A DNA stretch of 64,000 nucleotides from Streptomyces ficellus (GCF_009739905.1 NZ_CP034279.1:2604001-2668000); one strand, 5' to 3'; shown: positions 19,798 to 29,716, numbered from the stretch's first letter. The notes: generated by a model not told the origin, from the letters alone. A program made the numbers and translations.

Positions 19798-21029
19798 GGC
19801 AGCTCCATGGTGAGGGTGGTCGGTCCGCCCGGCTTGCTGTTGATGGCGAGGAGGCCGTCGAAGGCGGCGAGCCGGCGCTCGATGCCGCGCAGCCCGGTGC
19901 CGCGCGAGGGGTCGGCGCCGCCCCGGCCGTCGTCGATGACCTGGCCGCGCAGCGCGCCGGCCTCGTACCAGAGGTCAATGCTCACGGAGTCGGGTGCGGC
20001 GTGCTTGGCGGCGTTGGCGAGGGCCTCGGCGACGGCGAAGTACATGGCGGACTCGACGGGCGCGTCGGGGCGGCCGGGCAGGTCGGCGTTGACCGTGACG
20101 TCGAGCGGGCTGTCCATGGCGAGGGCGCGCACCGCGTCGGCGAGGCCGCGGTCGGCCAGCACCGGCGGGTGGATGCCGCGGACGAGGTCGCGCAGTTCGG
20201 TCAGGGCGGCGGCGGAGGCCTTGCGGGTGTCGGCCAGGATGGCGCGCACGGCCTCCGGGTCCTTGCTGAGGAGCTGCTCGGCGACCCCGAGGTTCATGCC
20301 GAGGGCCACCAGGCGGGCCTGCGCCCCGTCGTGCAGGTCCCGCTCGATGCGCCGCAGTTCGGCCGCGGAGCTGCTGACGGCCTCGCTGCGGCTGTGCGTG
20401 AGGCGGCGGACGCGCTGGGCGGTGCGGGTGGGGGCGAGCAGGGTGCGGGCGAGGGAGGCGTGGGCGCGGAGCAGGGCGGGGCCGGTGACGAGACCGGCGG
20501 CGAGGACGGCGACACCGAGGGCGGCGCAGTACCAGGCGGAGGTCAGGTCGCTGATCTGGACCCACAGGTAGTAGTTGGTGCCGGCGTCGGCGATCGGGCG
20601 GTAGATGGCGGGCATCAGGATGCCGCCGATCCCGCCGACGACGAGCGCGAGGGGCAGCAGGGCGACGACCACGCCGGCCACCGGGTTCACCAGCATCCAC
20701 GCCAGGTCGCGCCAGGTCGCCGGGTCGGTGAGCACCCAGTGGGTGCGCTGCCACTGGCCCTTGAGACCGGGCTCGGGGGCGGGGGCGGGGAGGTACGGCT
20801 CCTCGATCGCTCGGCCCGACCAGCGCTCCGCGGTCCCCCGGGAGGCGTTGACCACGGACCGTACGGCGACGGCGAGCGCCGGGACGAGCAGGACGCCCAG
20901 GCCGATGCCGACGAGCGAAACCGCCGTCAGGAAGAGGCAGAACAGGACGAGTTCCGCGATCGCGAGACCGAGGACCGGCACTCCCTTGCCGACGGCGCCG
21001 AGGCCCGTGCGGATGTTCAGCTTGTTCAC
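19782..21029 (-). CDS. NarL-type sensor histidine kinase (HisKA_3)
   Basis: 415-aa membrane kinase. It has paired hydrophobic segments near residues 20-55, then about 125-160 and 180-215 (a putative sensor domain of the DUF-type found in actinobacterial kinases). The HisKA_3 dimerisation motif ELRRIERDLHDGAQARLVALG has its phospho-His near residue 235. The ATPase domain is C-terminal (EALANAAKHA, DDGRGGADPSRGTGLRGIERRL). The GTG at 21029 has GGGA five bases upstream. It is divergent from the serine hydrolase gene, which is a plausible but unproven target. Confidence 0.9.
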   Translation of the reverse strand: MNKLNIRTGLGAVGKGVPVLGLAIAELVLFCLFLTAVSLVGIGLGVLLVPALAVAVRSVVNASRGTAERWSGRAIEEPYLPAPAPEPGLKGQWQRTHWVLTDPATWRDLAWMLVNPVAGVVVALLPLALVVGGIGGILMPAIYRPIADAGTNYYLWVQISDLTSAWYCAALGVAVLAAGLVTGPALLRAHASLARTLLAPTRTAQRVRRLTHSRSEAVSSSAAELRRIERDLHDGAQARLVALGMNLGVAEQLLSKDPEAVRAILADTRKASAAALTELRDLVRGIHPPVLADRGLADAVRALAMDSPLDVTVNADLPGRPDAPVESAMYFAVAEALANAAKHAAPDSVSIDLWYEAGALRGQVIDDGRGGADPSRGTGLRGIERRLAAFDGLLAINSKPGGPTTLTMELPCALS

Positions 21030-21205
21030 GGTCGTCCCATTCCCCTCTGTGCACGGCTCCCTGCCGTGGTGATGCCCCGAGTCTTCTCCATGCGGAGGCC
21101 GTGCGCAGGGGACGTGCGTCCCGTCCGCGATGGTGTACCCAGGTCCCCCCCGGGACGCCACCGAGGTGGCTGTTTCGCCCTCGTCGTGACGACTTGACTG
21201 TATCC

Positions 21206-23125
21206 ATGACGATGCGACTGCGACTGCGACTGCGGCACCTGCTCCTCCCGCTCTGCGTGCCGCTGTTCCTGGCGGGTGGCACCGGCACCGCGGCCGCCGC
21301 CACGCCGGCGGCGGTCCGGGCGGAGGCCCCCGCCGCGTCCGGGCTCCCGGGAGCCGTCGACGCGCTGGTGCGCCGGCAGCTCGCCGAACACCGGATCCCC
21401 GGCGCGTCCGTGGTGGTGCTCGAGCGCGGCCGGCCGGTCCTCACCAAGGGGTACGGCGTCGCCGACGCCGCCGCGGGGACCCCGGTGGACCCGCGGCGCA
21501 CCGGGTTCTTCCTGGCCTCCGACGCCAAGCTGTTCACGGCCGTCGCGGTCATGCAGCAGGTCGAGCGCGGTCGCCTCGACCTGTCGGCGGACGTCAACCG
21601 CTACCTCACGGCCTTCAAGGTGCGGAACACGTATCCGGGGCACCCCGTGACGGTACGCGATCTCCTCACGCACACGGCGGGCTTCGACAACAGCATCATC
21701 GGGAGCGCCGCCACCCGGCCCGAGGACGTGCGCCCGCTCGGCGAGAGCCTCGCCGCGCACCAGCCGCGCCGGGTGCGTCCGCCGGGCGAGGTCGCCAGCT
21801 ACGACAACTACGGTGTGGCGCTGGCCGGTTACCTGGTCGAGACGGTGACGGGCACTCCGTTCGCCACGTACCTGGACCGGTCGGTGCTGCGGCCGCTCGG
21901 GATGGCGCGCACCAGCTTCGCGCAGCCGCACGCCCCGGCGATCGCGGCGGACCTCGCCCGCGGCCACCGTCCGGAGGGCGGCCGGCAGCGGGCCCAGGAC
22001 GGGCAGTACGGCGACTGGTCGCCGACCGGCGCGGGCGCGGTCACCACGGCGGCCGACATGGGCCGGCTGCTGGGCGCGCTGCTCGACGGCGGCGGCCCGG
22101 TGCTCACCGAGCGCTCGGCCGGCGCCCTGCTGAAGCGGCAGTTCGGCAACGACGACCGGCTGCCCGGCCTCGGCTACGTCCTGGAGGAGCGCGTCCGCGA
22201 CGGGCAGCGGATGCTGGTCAAGGACGGCGACCTGCCCGGCTTCCACGGCAACCTGGCCCTGCTGCCGGACCGGGACGCGGCGGTCTACGTCGTCTACAAC
22301 GGCGACGGCGAGGACGGCGTCGCCTCCTACGCGGGGCAGGAGGTCGTGGACCGCTTCGCCGCCCACTTCGGTTCCGCCGCGGGCGCCCGCGTGTCCGCCT
22401 CGCGGGCCGACGTCACGCCGTACGAGGGCGAGTACCGCTCGACGCGCACCAGCTCCTCGGAGCTGACCCGGGTCAGCGCCCTGATCGGCTCGGTCCGGGT
22501 GAGCGCGGGCGAGGGCGCGACGCTGACCACGACCGGGCTGTCCCGTGACCCCGCCGTGAGCGAGCGGCACTGGGTGCAGCTGAGCCCGGGGCTCTTCCAG
22601 GAGCGGGGCGGCCAGGACCGGATCGCCTTCCGCGACGGGCGCCTGTCGGTCGCCTCCGAGACCTCCGTCTCGTACGAGCGGCTGCCCTGGTACCTCTCCC
22701 CCGCGCTGCACCAGCGGGCACTGCTCGGCTCGCTGGCCTTCCTGGCCCTCACCGTGCTCGCCCTGCCGGTGCTCGCCCTGGTGCGCCGCCGCTCGCCGGG
22801 CACGCCGGCCGGGGCACGCGCCGCCAAGCTGCTGCTGTGGACGTCCGGTGCGCTGATCACCGCGGCGACGGTCTGCTTCCTGCTGCTGGCCGCCGACCCC
22901 AACGCCCTGAACCGCACCCTGATGGTGGGTGATTCGCCGCTGCTGGCCGCGGTCCCGGCGCTGACCGGCATCGCGCTGGCGACCACGGGCGCGATGGTCG
23001 TGTGCGCCTTCCTCGCCTGGCGGCGGCGCTGGTGGCGGGTGACCGGCCGGCTGCACTACACGTGCAGCACGCTGGCCGCGCTGGTCTTCCTCGGGGTGGC
23101 CGCCTCGTACCGGCTGGTGGGCTAG
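21206..23125 (+). CDS. Serine hydrolase of the class C beta-lactamase / PBP4-like family with C-terminal membrane helices
   Basis: 639-aa protein. It has a signal peptide (residues 1-30), a beta-lactamase-like domain to about residue 370 and a linker domain. Four hydrophobic segments from about 506 onward anchor the C-terminus. The catalytic SxxK is S105-D-A-K108, the YxN is Y199-D-N201, and an HG motif (PGFHGNLALLPD) replaces KTG as in esterase or D-aminopeptidase relatives. Substrate unknown; envelope peptide hydrolysis is the family guess. The ATG at 21206 precedes a strongly basic leader; ATG 21212 is also possible. Confidence 0.88.
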   Translation: MTMRLRLRLRHLLLPLCVPLFLAGGTGTAAAATPAAVRAEAPAASGLPGAVDALVRRQLAEHRIPGASVVVLERGRPVLTKGYGVADAAAGTPVDPRRTGFFLASDAKLFTAVAVMQQVERGRLDLSADVNRYLTAFKVRNTYPGHPVTVRDLLTHTAGFDNSIIGSAATRPEDVRPLGESLAAHQPRRVRPPGEVASYDNYGVALAGYLVETVTGTPFATYLDRSVLRPLGMARTSFAQPHAPAIAADLARGHRPEGGRQRAQDGQYGDWSPTGAGAVTTAADMGRLLGALLDGGGPVLTERSAGALLKRQFGNDDRLPGLGYVLEERVRDGQRMLVKDGDLPGFHGNLALLPDRDAAVYVVYNGDGEDGVASYAGQEVVDRFAAHFGSAAGARVSASRADVTPYEGEYRSTRTSSSELTRVSALIGSVRVSAGEGATLTTTGLSRDPAVSERHWVQLSPGLFQERGGQDRIAFRDGRLSVASETSVSYERLPWYLSPALHQRALLGSLAFLALTVLALPVLALVRRRSPGTPAGARAAKLLLWTSGALITAATVCFLLLAADPNALNRTLMVGDSPLLAAVPALTGIALATTGAMVVCAFLAWRRRWWRVTGRLHYTCSTLAALVFLGVAASYRLVG

Positions 23126-23126
23126 G

Positions 23127-23253
23127 GAGTGTCTTCAAAGTAGCGTCGTCCGCCCGGAGGGCGGGGCCGGCGGCGTCATGGGGGTCCCCCCGCGCGAGCG
23201 CAGCCGAGCGTGGGGGAGCGTGCGGTCGCAAGGCTGAGGAGGGAGCCACTGCG
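23127..23253. repeat. Streptomyces-type intergenic repeat with GC-rich hairpin
   Basis: About 125 bases starting AGTGTCTTCAAAG, containing GGGGGTCCCCC (23180-23190) and a stem of CCCCCCGCGC (from 23186) with GCGTGGGGG (to 23216). I recall this sequence type recurring between Streptomyces genes. It abuts the MerR remnant exactly where MerR homology stops. No terminal inverted repeats or transposase were found, so the class (REP, MITE or IS scar) is unresolved. It may also terminate the serine hydrolase transcript. Confidence 0.5.
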
Positions 23254-23319
23254 GAGTTCGTAGTACCGCAGTGAGCGCGGACTCACGCCCGTTCGCTTGG
23301 ACAACTCGCCTATCCGCAT
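23254..23319 (-). pseudogene. N-terminal remnant of a MerR-family regulator (22 codons)
   Basis: From the ATG at 23319 the minus strand reads MRIGELSKRTGVSPRSLRYY followed by EL. This is the unmistakable helix-turn-helix start of MerR-family activators. Homology ends after codon 22, at the edge of the repeat. The frame then reads repeat sequence to a stop at 23176. The rest of the DNA-binding and effector domains is missing, so this is a truncated relic. Confidence 0.85.
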
Positions 23320-23753
23320 CCTTGGGAGCCCACGCCCGGGTGCTCGAAGTCCAGGTCGCCCGGCGCGTCATGGACGCTCGCGCCTTTGCACTGTTCCCAG
23401 GACGCCGACACGGCCCATCCCGACAACCCGGAACGCCACCCCATTACCGCGGTGGAAGAACCGCCTCGAATCCTGCCAGGACGAGAACCCGGCGAACACG
23501 CGTCGACGAACATCACGTTCTCAAGCGGGACATCGTCCCCGACCGGGTCACCACCGATGAAGTGCGCTTCCTACGTCGCAGCCGCGCTGCCGTCCGCGAT
23601 GCACCGGGCCTCCCGCTGGCATCGTACGAACCATGTCAGCGATGGAGGAGACAGCCCGCGCAGCGCCCTGACCTGAGGTTCCTCGTTGACAGCGTGGCTC
23701 CCGACGGCCGTCTACGGGTGTCCTGCGGACTGGCTGCGGACTGGAGGACACCC
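23320..23753. other. Gene-free stretch of the accessory island
   Basis: About 430 bases with no recognisable gene on either strand and visibly lower GC than neighbours. Several short open frames (for example the minus-strand frame 23310-23516) lack codon bias, ribosome-binding sites and recognisable motifs. The part nearest 23320 may be the promoter region of the lost MerR gene. An 8-base stem (GGGTGTCC at 23716, GGACACCC ending 23753) enclosing a direct repeat TGCGGACTGG lies immediately beyond the SNF2 stop and may terminate it. Confidence 0.55.
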
Positions 23754-25991
23754 TCACTCGGCCGACATGAGCCTCTCGTCCGTCATACCCAGACGTGCCT
23801 GTTCCTCCTCGACGATCCGGCGGGCCAGCTCGGTGTCCGACACGTCGACCGCGTCCGGGGTGGCTTCGGCCACGGCGCTACGGCGGGCGTAGGCATCGAA
23901 CAGGCGGGTCTTCTCCTCCAGCATCTTCACCATGCGTTCGTCCACTCCCCCGGTGGCGAGTAGACGATGCACGTGAACCGACCTGACCTGGCCCATGCGA
24001 TGGGCCCGGGCCACGGCCTGGTGCTCGATCGTCGGCTTGATCTGCGGCTCGCAGATGATGACGACGGAGGCAGCCTGCATATTGAGGCCGACGCCGGCCG
24101 CCTGGATCTGCGCCAGGAGCACCGCTGGTCCCGAGACCCCGGCGAAGTCGTCGACGATCTCCTGGCGACGCTGGGCCGGGACGCCGCCGGTCAGCGGACC
24201 GAACACCGGAGTGGCGCTGGCGGTTCCGGCCGCGAGGGCATCCTTCACCACGCCCAGCACGTCCTTGAAATTGGAGAAGACCACTGTCTTCTGCCCGTTT
24301 TCGCCAGCCTCCTGAACGATCTCGCGCAGCCGGTCCAGCTTGGCCGACCTCTCGGGGCGCATGTACGCGGCCCTGCGCATGGCCATGAAGTTGCCCGCGC
24401 GCACGGCTTCGCGGTACGCCTCCTCGTCCGAAGCGCTCAGTTCCTCCCACTCGTCGGTCTGCTGAAGGCTCGGGAGTTCCGTCAGCACGTCTTCCTGGTT
24501 GCGCCTCAGGTAGACCGGGGCCACGGCCTTGCGGAAGGCGACCGATCCGGCCAACGCGTCCCGTTCGCCGAGCGAGTCCGCGACGTCGCCGTCGAGCATC
24601 TGGACCAGGTTGCGGAACTCCGCGACCCGGTTCTCCATCGGAGTTCCGGTCATGAAAAGGGTGCGCTCGCAACGCTCCGCCCATAGGCCGACCGACTGGG
24701 ACCGCTTGGTCTTCGGGTTTTTCACGGAGTGCGCTTCGTCGACGACGAGCAGTCCGACCTCCCCGCCGCCCGGCGCCGGAAATCCGCGCAGTGCGTCGTA
24801 CGTGGTCACCCCCACCCCGCCCCGCCCCTTCCAGTCGGCGAACGCGTAGTGCCGGTCGGGGCCGTGGAGCACCATGACGCGAAGGGCGCTGCGGGCCTCG
24901 ATCTCCCGTGTCCAGTTCACGAGAACGCTCGCCGGGCAGACGACCATGAAATGACTCTGCCCCTCGGCGGCCAGGTGCGCCAGCACGGCAATCGCTTGGA
25001 TGGTCTTCCCGAGACCCATCTCGTCGCCGAGTATCACCTTGCGCTGCGCAAGGACGAACCTCGCGCCGAACGCCTGGTAGCCGCGCAGGGAGACCCGCCG
25101 ATGCGAGTCGTCGAGCTGTTGCGTCCGTACCCGCTCGGCGATCTCCTCCGGCAAGAACCCCTCGGCGGCTGCCGCGTCCGGCAGTCGCCCGGAGATCTCG
25201 GCGAGCAGGCTGTAGTACTCCGCGGAGCGGAGTTCGAAGTCCACCCATGCCGCGACGTCGGACGTAGATCCGTGTAGCAGGTCCACCGAGGCTTGGGCGA
25301 GCAGCTCAGGCACGTCGGCCTGCTCTGCTTCGTCCACGAGTGAACGGATCTCGGCGACCGCCGCCCGGGCACGCGCCTTCCTCTCCTGGCCGGCCAGGAG
25401 CATCCTGAAACGCCCGGTGGCGGGCCTCGCGTCGACCAGCAACGGGCCCAGCCGTTCCGACAGGGCTGCGGCTCGGTCCACCGCGCGCCGGGCGTCCGGG
25501 CCGGCCTCCACCAGTACGTGCAGGGCCATGACGAGCGCGGTAGTGCTCGGCTCCGGCCGGCCCACGTCAATGTGGACGGCCACCGTCTCGTGCACCGCTT
25601 CGGAAAGCCGGCGAGCAGCAGCAAGGATCTGGTTGACCGTGCGCTGCCCGACACCGGGAATCTGCCGCAACCGATAGGGCCCCGCTTCGAGAACACGCCC
25701 CACCGTGCCAAGGCCGTTCTTCTCGACGTTCCCCAGCCGCAGTCGTCCTTCGGTGACGTCCTGCAGCCTGGCGACGGGAATGGCCTCGAGCTCGCGAGTG
25801 ACCGCCGCGTCGTGAATCGGCTTCAGCGCCGCCCGCACCGCCTCGACCGCCCTGGCGTGGTCACCGGCCACTGCCTGCGCCGCCTCGTGGAGTCGCACCC
25901 CCCTCGCGACCGTGTCCCGCTCGCCACGCCCCAACGCTTCCCGCCCCTCTCGCACCGTCCCCGCATCCTCCCATCGCGGGCACCGATCCAT
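23754..25991 (-). CDS. SNF2-family helicase/ATPase with N-terminal helix-hairpin-helix module
   Basis: 745-aa DNA-dependent ATPase. The N-terminal ~300 residues are helical and unassigned, with a helix-hairpin-helix segment (LRQIPGVGQRTVNQILAAAR) near 110-130. Two RecA lobes follow: motif I GDEMGLGKT near 320, motif II DEAH near 417, motif III TGTPMEN, and motif VI QAVARAHRMGQ near 660. Such proteins remodel protein-DNA complexes. I chose the ATG at 25991 because the longer frame to 26048 would run into the divergent antitoxin gene. Stand-alone and in an accessory setting; a defence or repair role is inference only. Confidence 0.88.
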   Translation of the reverse strand: MDRCPRWEDAGTVREGREALGRGERDTVARGVRLHEAAQAVAGDHARAVEAVRAALKPIHDAAVTRELEAIPVARLQDVTEGRLRLGNVEKNGLGTVGRVLEAGPYRLRQIPGVGQRTVNQILAAARRLSEAVHETVAVHIDVGRPEPSTTALVMALHVLVEAGPDARRAVDRAAALSERLGPLLVDARPATGRFRMLLAGQERKARARAAVAEIRSLVDEAEQADVPELLAQASVDLLHGSTSDVAAWVDFELRSAEYYSLLAEISGRLPDAAAAEGFLPEEIAERVRTQQLDDSHRRVSLRGYQAFGARFVLAQRKVILGDEMGLGKTIQAIAVLAHLAAEGQSHFMVVCPASVLVNWTREIEARSALRVMVLHGPDRHYAFADWKGRGGVGVTTYDALRGFPAPGGGEVGLLVVDEAHSVKNPKTKRSQSVGLWAERCERTLFMTGTPMENRVAEFRNLVQMLDGDVADSLGERDALAGSVAFRKAVAPVYLRRNQEDVLTELPSLQQTDEWEELSASDEEAYREAVRAGNFMAMRRAAYMRPERSAKLDRLREIVQEAGENGQKTVVFSNFKDVLGVVKDALAAGTASATPVFGPLTGGVPAQRRQEIVDDFAGVSGPAVLLAQIQAAGVGLNMQAASVVIICEPQIKPTIEHQAVARAHRMGQVRSVHVHRLLATGGVDERMVKMLEEKTRLFDAYARRSAVAEATPDAVDVSDTELARRIVEEEQARLGMTDERLMSAE

Positions 25992-26046
25992 GACGGGTAT
26001 CCGTCTACAGTCGCGACCTCCTACGACCGCCGGTAGGATCGGCACC

Positions 26047-26298
26047 ATGAGCGGTAGCAGGAAGTATTCGATCAGCCTGCCCGAGGACCTCGCCGAGGCC
26101 GTACGCGCCCACGTGGGCCCCGGCGGCTTCTCCGCCTACGTCGCCGAGGCACTCGAACAGCGGGTCGCCATGGACAAGCTGCGGGAGATCGTCGTCGACT
26201 TCGAGACCGACAACGAAGCTCTCACCCGCGAGGAGGTCGAGGCCGCCCGGGCGCTGCTGCGCCACGACCACCGGCAGGCCGGCGGGGCCGCCGCCTGA
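26047..26298 (+). CDS. Ribbon-helix-helix antitoxin of a type II toxin-antitoxin pair
   Basis: 83-aa protein. KYSISLPEDLAEAVRAHVG followed by SAYVAEALEQR is a classic ribbon-helix-helix DNA-binding fold. The acidic C-terminal tail (TDNEALTREEVEAARALL) would wrap and inhibit the toxin. Its stop overlaps the toxin start by one base (TGATG), so the two are co-translated. The short gap to the divergent SNF2 gene probably carries an autoregulated promoter. Confidence 0.86.
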   Translation: MSGSRKYSISLPEDLAEAVRAHVGPGGFSAYVAEALEQRVAMDKLREIVVDFETDNEALTREEVEAARALLRHDHRQAGGAAA

Positions 26299-26690
26299 TG
26301 CCCGGCACCCTCCTGCTCGACAGCGAAGGACTCTCGAAGCTCTACCGCAAGGACCGCACCGTGGTGGCCCTGGTCCAGGCGGCGTCGGAGGAGGGCGTCC
26401 GCGTCGCCACCAGCGCCATGACCACGCTTGAGGCCGACTACGAGCGCATCCACCCGGCCCGCATCAAGTGGGTCCTCTCCCGCGTCGACGTCCATGACGT
26501 CACCAAGGAGGTCACCGACCAGGCCGCCGCGCTTCTGCGCACCCATCACCTCCACGGCCACAAGTACGCCATCGATGCCGCCTTCGCCGTCATCGCCCGT
26601 AACGCACCCCGGCCGGTCACGGTCCTCACGTCCGACCCCGAGGATCTGACACTCCTGTGCGGCTCTGCCGTGGAGGTCGTCAAGGTCTGA
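26298..26690 (+). CDS. PIN-domain toxin (VapC-like ribonuclease)
   Basis: 130-aa PIN-domain protein. The acidic metal-binding residues are all present: D8 (LLLDSEGLSK), E45 (TTLEADYE), D93 (YAIDAAFAV) and D113 (LTSDPEDL). VapC toxins are Mg-dependent RNases that cut tRNA or rRNA. The ATG directly overlaps the antitoxin stop. The catalytic set is intact, so the pair is probably functional. Confidence 0.88.
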   Translation: MPGTLLLDSEGLSKLYRKDRTVVALVQAASEEGVRVATSAMTTLEADYERIHPARIKWVLSRVDVHDVTKEVTDQAAALLRTHHLHGHKYAIDAAFAVIARNAPRPVTVLTSDPEDLTLLCGSAVEVVKV

Positions 26691-26729
26691 GGCAGTCTCA
26701 CGCCGACCAGACTTGTCAATGCCCCACAT

Positions 26730-26799
26730 CGCGGGGCGAAGCTCCCCGCGGACAGAAACCTGTGCCCGGCCCGCCAACAAGCGGGTCGGGCACAGGTTT
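26730..26799. terminator. Two stacked hairpins between vapC and ychF (bidirectional)
   Basis: The first stem is CGCGGGG (26730) with CCCCGCG (to 26750). The second is a 19-base arm beginning AAACCTGTGCCCG (26756) paired with its complement ending CACAGGTTT (26799), with one G-T wobble and a 6-base loop. Runs of A and T flank the second, so it can work on both strands. Confidence 0.85.
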
Positions 26800-26809
26800 T
26801 GACGAGCCG

Positions 26810-27898
<1,089 letters not shown>

Positions 27899-28061
27899 GT
27901 TGGCGACTTCCCTAGAAGTGAGGATGGTGGGCCGACCCCCCAGTTTACGGGCGTGGCGGACCGGGCAGTGACGGCGGCCGTTGGGCGAACTCTTGGCCAA
28001 GGTCGTCCAAAGCGCGTGTCCGATGCCGGGCTCCCGGCCCCCCGCGACCTACGTTGTCCGG

Positions 28062-28841
28062 GTGGACCAGCACAGGAACAGTCCCCCTCAGCGCCGGGAC
28101 CGGCCGCAGCCGCCGGCGGGCCCGGTGACCCCGGCCGCGTCGGCACCGTCGCCGGGCGCCCTGCCCTCCGGCGCGCTCGTCGACGGCGCGGGCGTACGCC
28201 CCGTCGGGGCACGTCCGGCGCGGCCACCGGCCAGACCGGGCGGCCGGACGACACCCGGCGGCGTGTCGGGCGTCGTCCCCGGCGGCGGCCGGCCGGCCGG
28301 TGGGGCGGGCGGCCCCGGCGGGGGCGGGCCCGGCGGGGGCGGGCCCGGGGGCAAACCGGCCGGCGGCCCCAGGCGGCCGAGTGCCGGGCCCGGGCGGCGG
28401 TCCGTACCGCCCGTCGTCCTCGCCCTGCGCAGGTTGCCCTCGCCCCGGCTGACCGGGCTGGGCGCCGGGCTGTTCGCCGCCGCGTCGATGTTCGTGCTCG
28501 GGTGCCTGGACCGGCTGCTGTTCGACGGTTCCCCGCTGGTGTACGGGCTGCTCTTCCTGCCCGTCAGCGCCCTGACCGCGCTCTGGGTGCGGTCCGCGGA
28601 CCTGGTCACCGCTCCGATCAGCGTCCCCATCGCGTTCGCCGTGGGCGTCGTGCCGATCGCCGGGGGCACGGAGGGCCTCGGCGGCCGGATCATGGCCGTG
28701 GTCACCGCGCTCGCCGTCCACGCCGGCTGGCTGTACGGCGGCACGCTGGTCGCCGGCCTGATCACTTCCGTACGCAAGATCCGCCTGATGGGGCGACGTC
28801 AGCGCACCACCGCCCCCGCCGCCCGCGTCCCCGAGCGCTGA
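28062..28841 (+). CDS. Pro/Gly-rich membrane protein (DUF6542-like)
   Basis: 259-aa protein. A long disordered Pro/Arg/Gly-rich N-terminus (about residues 1-115, with GGGGPGGGGPGG) precedes four predicted membrane helices (about 125-240: TGLGAGLFAAASMFVLGCL, LVYGLLFLPVSALTALWV, and two more). The GTG at 28062 has a TACGTT hexamer only a few bases upstream and no ribosome-binding site, compatible with a leaderless mRNA. Function unknown; the family is common in Streptomyces beside ychF, as I recall. Confidence 0.72.
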   Translation: MDQHRNSPPQRRDRPQPPAGPVTPAASAPSPGALPSGALVDGAGVRPVGARPARPPARPGGRTTPGGVSGVVPGGGRPAGGAGGPGGGGPGGGGPGGKPAGGPRRPSAGPGRRSVPPVVLALRRLPSPRLTGLGAGLFAAASMFVLGCLDRLLFDGSPLVYGLLFLPVSALTALWVRSADLVTAPISVPIAFAVGVVPIAGGTEGLGGRIMAVVTALAVHAGWLYGGTLVAGLITSVRKIRLMGRRQRTTAPAARVPER

Positions 28842-28945
28842 CCCGGGCGGGCCATCGGTACCGGGCGGACCACCGCGCCCGGCCGCGCGCATCCGGCCCG
28901 GCACCGTCCCGCCCAGCGCCATCCGGCCCCGGGCCGTCACGCGTG

Positions 28946-29686
28946 TCAGCGGGCGCCTGCCGCCATCGCCGCGCCGACGATGCCCGCGTTGTTCTGGAGT
29001 TCCGCCGGGACGATCTCGGCGCGGACGTGCTTGATCAGCGGGAGGAACTTCTCCGCCTTGCGGCTCACTCCGCCGCCCACGATGAAGAGCTCCGGCGAGA
29101 ACAGCATCTCGACATGGGCCAGGTACTTCTGGACGCGGTGGGCCCAGTCCTCCCAGCTCAGGTCCTTGTCCTCCTTGACCTTCGTCGACGCGCGCTTCTC
29201 CGCCTCGTGGCCGTCCAGCTCCAGGTGGCCCAGCTCGGTGTTGGGCACGAGCTTGCCGTCGATGAACAGGGCGCTGCCGATGCCGGTGCCGAACGTCAGC
29301 AGGGCGACCACGCCCTTGCGGCCGCGTCCCGCGCCGAAGGTCATCTCGGCGATCCCGGCGGCGTCGGCGTCGTTGAGGACGGTGATCGGCATCCCGGTCA
29401 GCCGGTCGCCCAGCAGGGCGGCCGCGTCGACGCCGACCCAGCTCTTGTCGACGTTCGCCGCCGTACGGACGGTGGAGCCGGTGACGACACCGGGAAAGGT
29501 GACGCCGATGGGGCCCGACCAGCCGAAATGGCCGACGACCTCGGCGACGCACCCCGCGACGTCGTCCGGTGTCGCGGGGTGCGGTGTCAGTACTTTGTGG
29601 CGGGGCTCGGCCAGATCTCCGCGCTCCAGGTCCACGGGAGCGCCCTTGATGCCCGACCCGCCGATGTCCACTCCGAAGACGTTCAT
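28946..29686 (-). CDS. ppgK: Polyphosphate glucokinase
   Basis: 246-aa ROK-family sugar kinase that phosphorylates glucose with polyphosphate (or ATP). The phosphate loop DIGGSGIKG is at residues 7-15, the catalytic region NDADAAGIAEM is near residue 115, and LLTFGTGIGSALF and TELGHLELDG match the actinobacterial polyphosphate enzyme. The ATG is at 29686. The 105-base gap to the convergent DUF6542 gene is GC-rich and apparently empty. Only about 30 bases separate its start from the ispH stop, so both may be on one transcript. Confidence 0.94.
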   Translation of the reverse strand: MNVFGVDIGGSGIKGAPVDLERGDLAEPRHKVLTPHPATPDDVAGCVAEVVGHFGWSGPIGVTFPGVVTGSTVRTAANVDKSWVGVDAAALLGDRLTGMPITVLNDADAAGIAEMTFGAGRGRKGVVALLTFGTGIGSALFIDGKLVPNTELGHLELDGHEAEKRASTKVKEDKDLSWEDWAHRVQKYLAHVEMLFSPELFIVGGGVSRKAEKFLPLIKHVRAEIVPAELQNNAGIVGAAMAAGAR

Positions 29687-29716
29687 GGACCCAACGTTAC
29701 GGTGCGGCGCTGACGG

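Noticed and set aside
21026..23056. A 676-codon minus-strand frame
   Set aside because: Antisense shadow of the serine hydrolase, whose SxxK and YxN motifs are on the plus strand.
23310..23516. A 68-codon minus-strand frame in the island gap
   Set aside because: No codon bias, no ribosome-binding site and no homology-like pattern. It overlaps the probable promoter of the MerR remnant.
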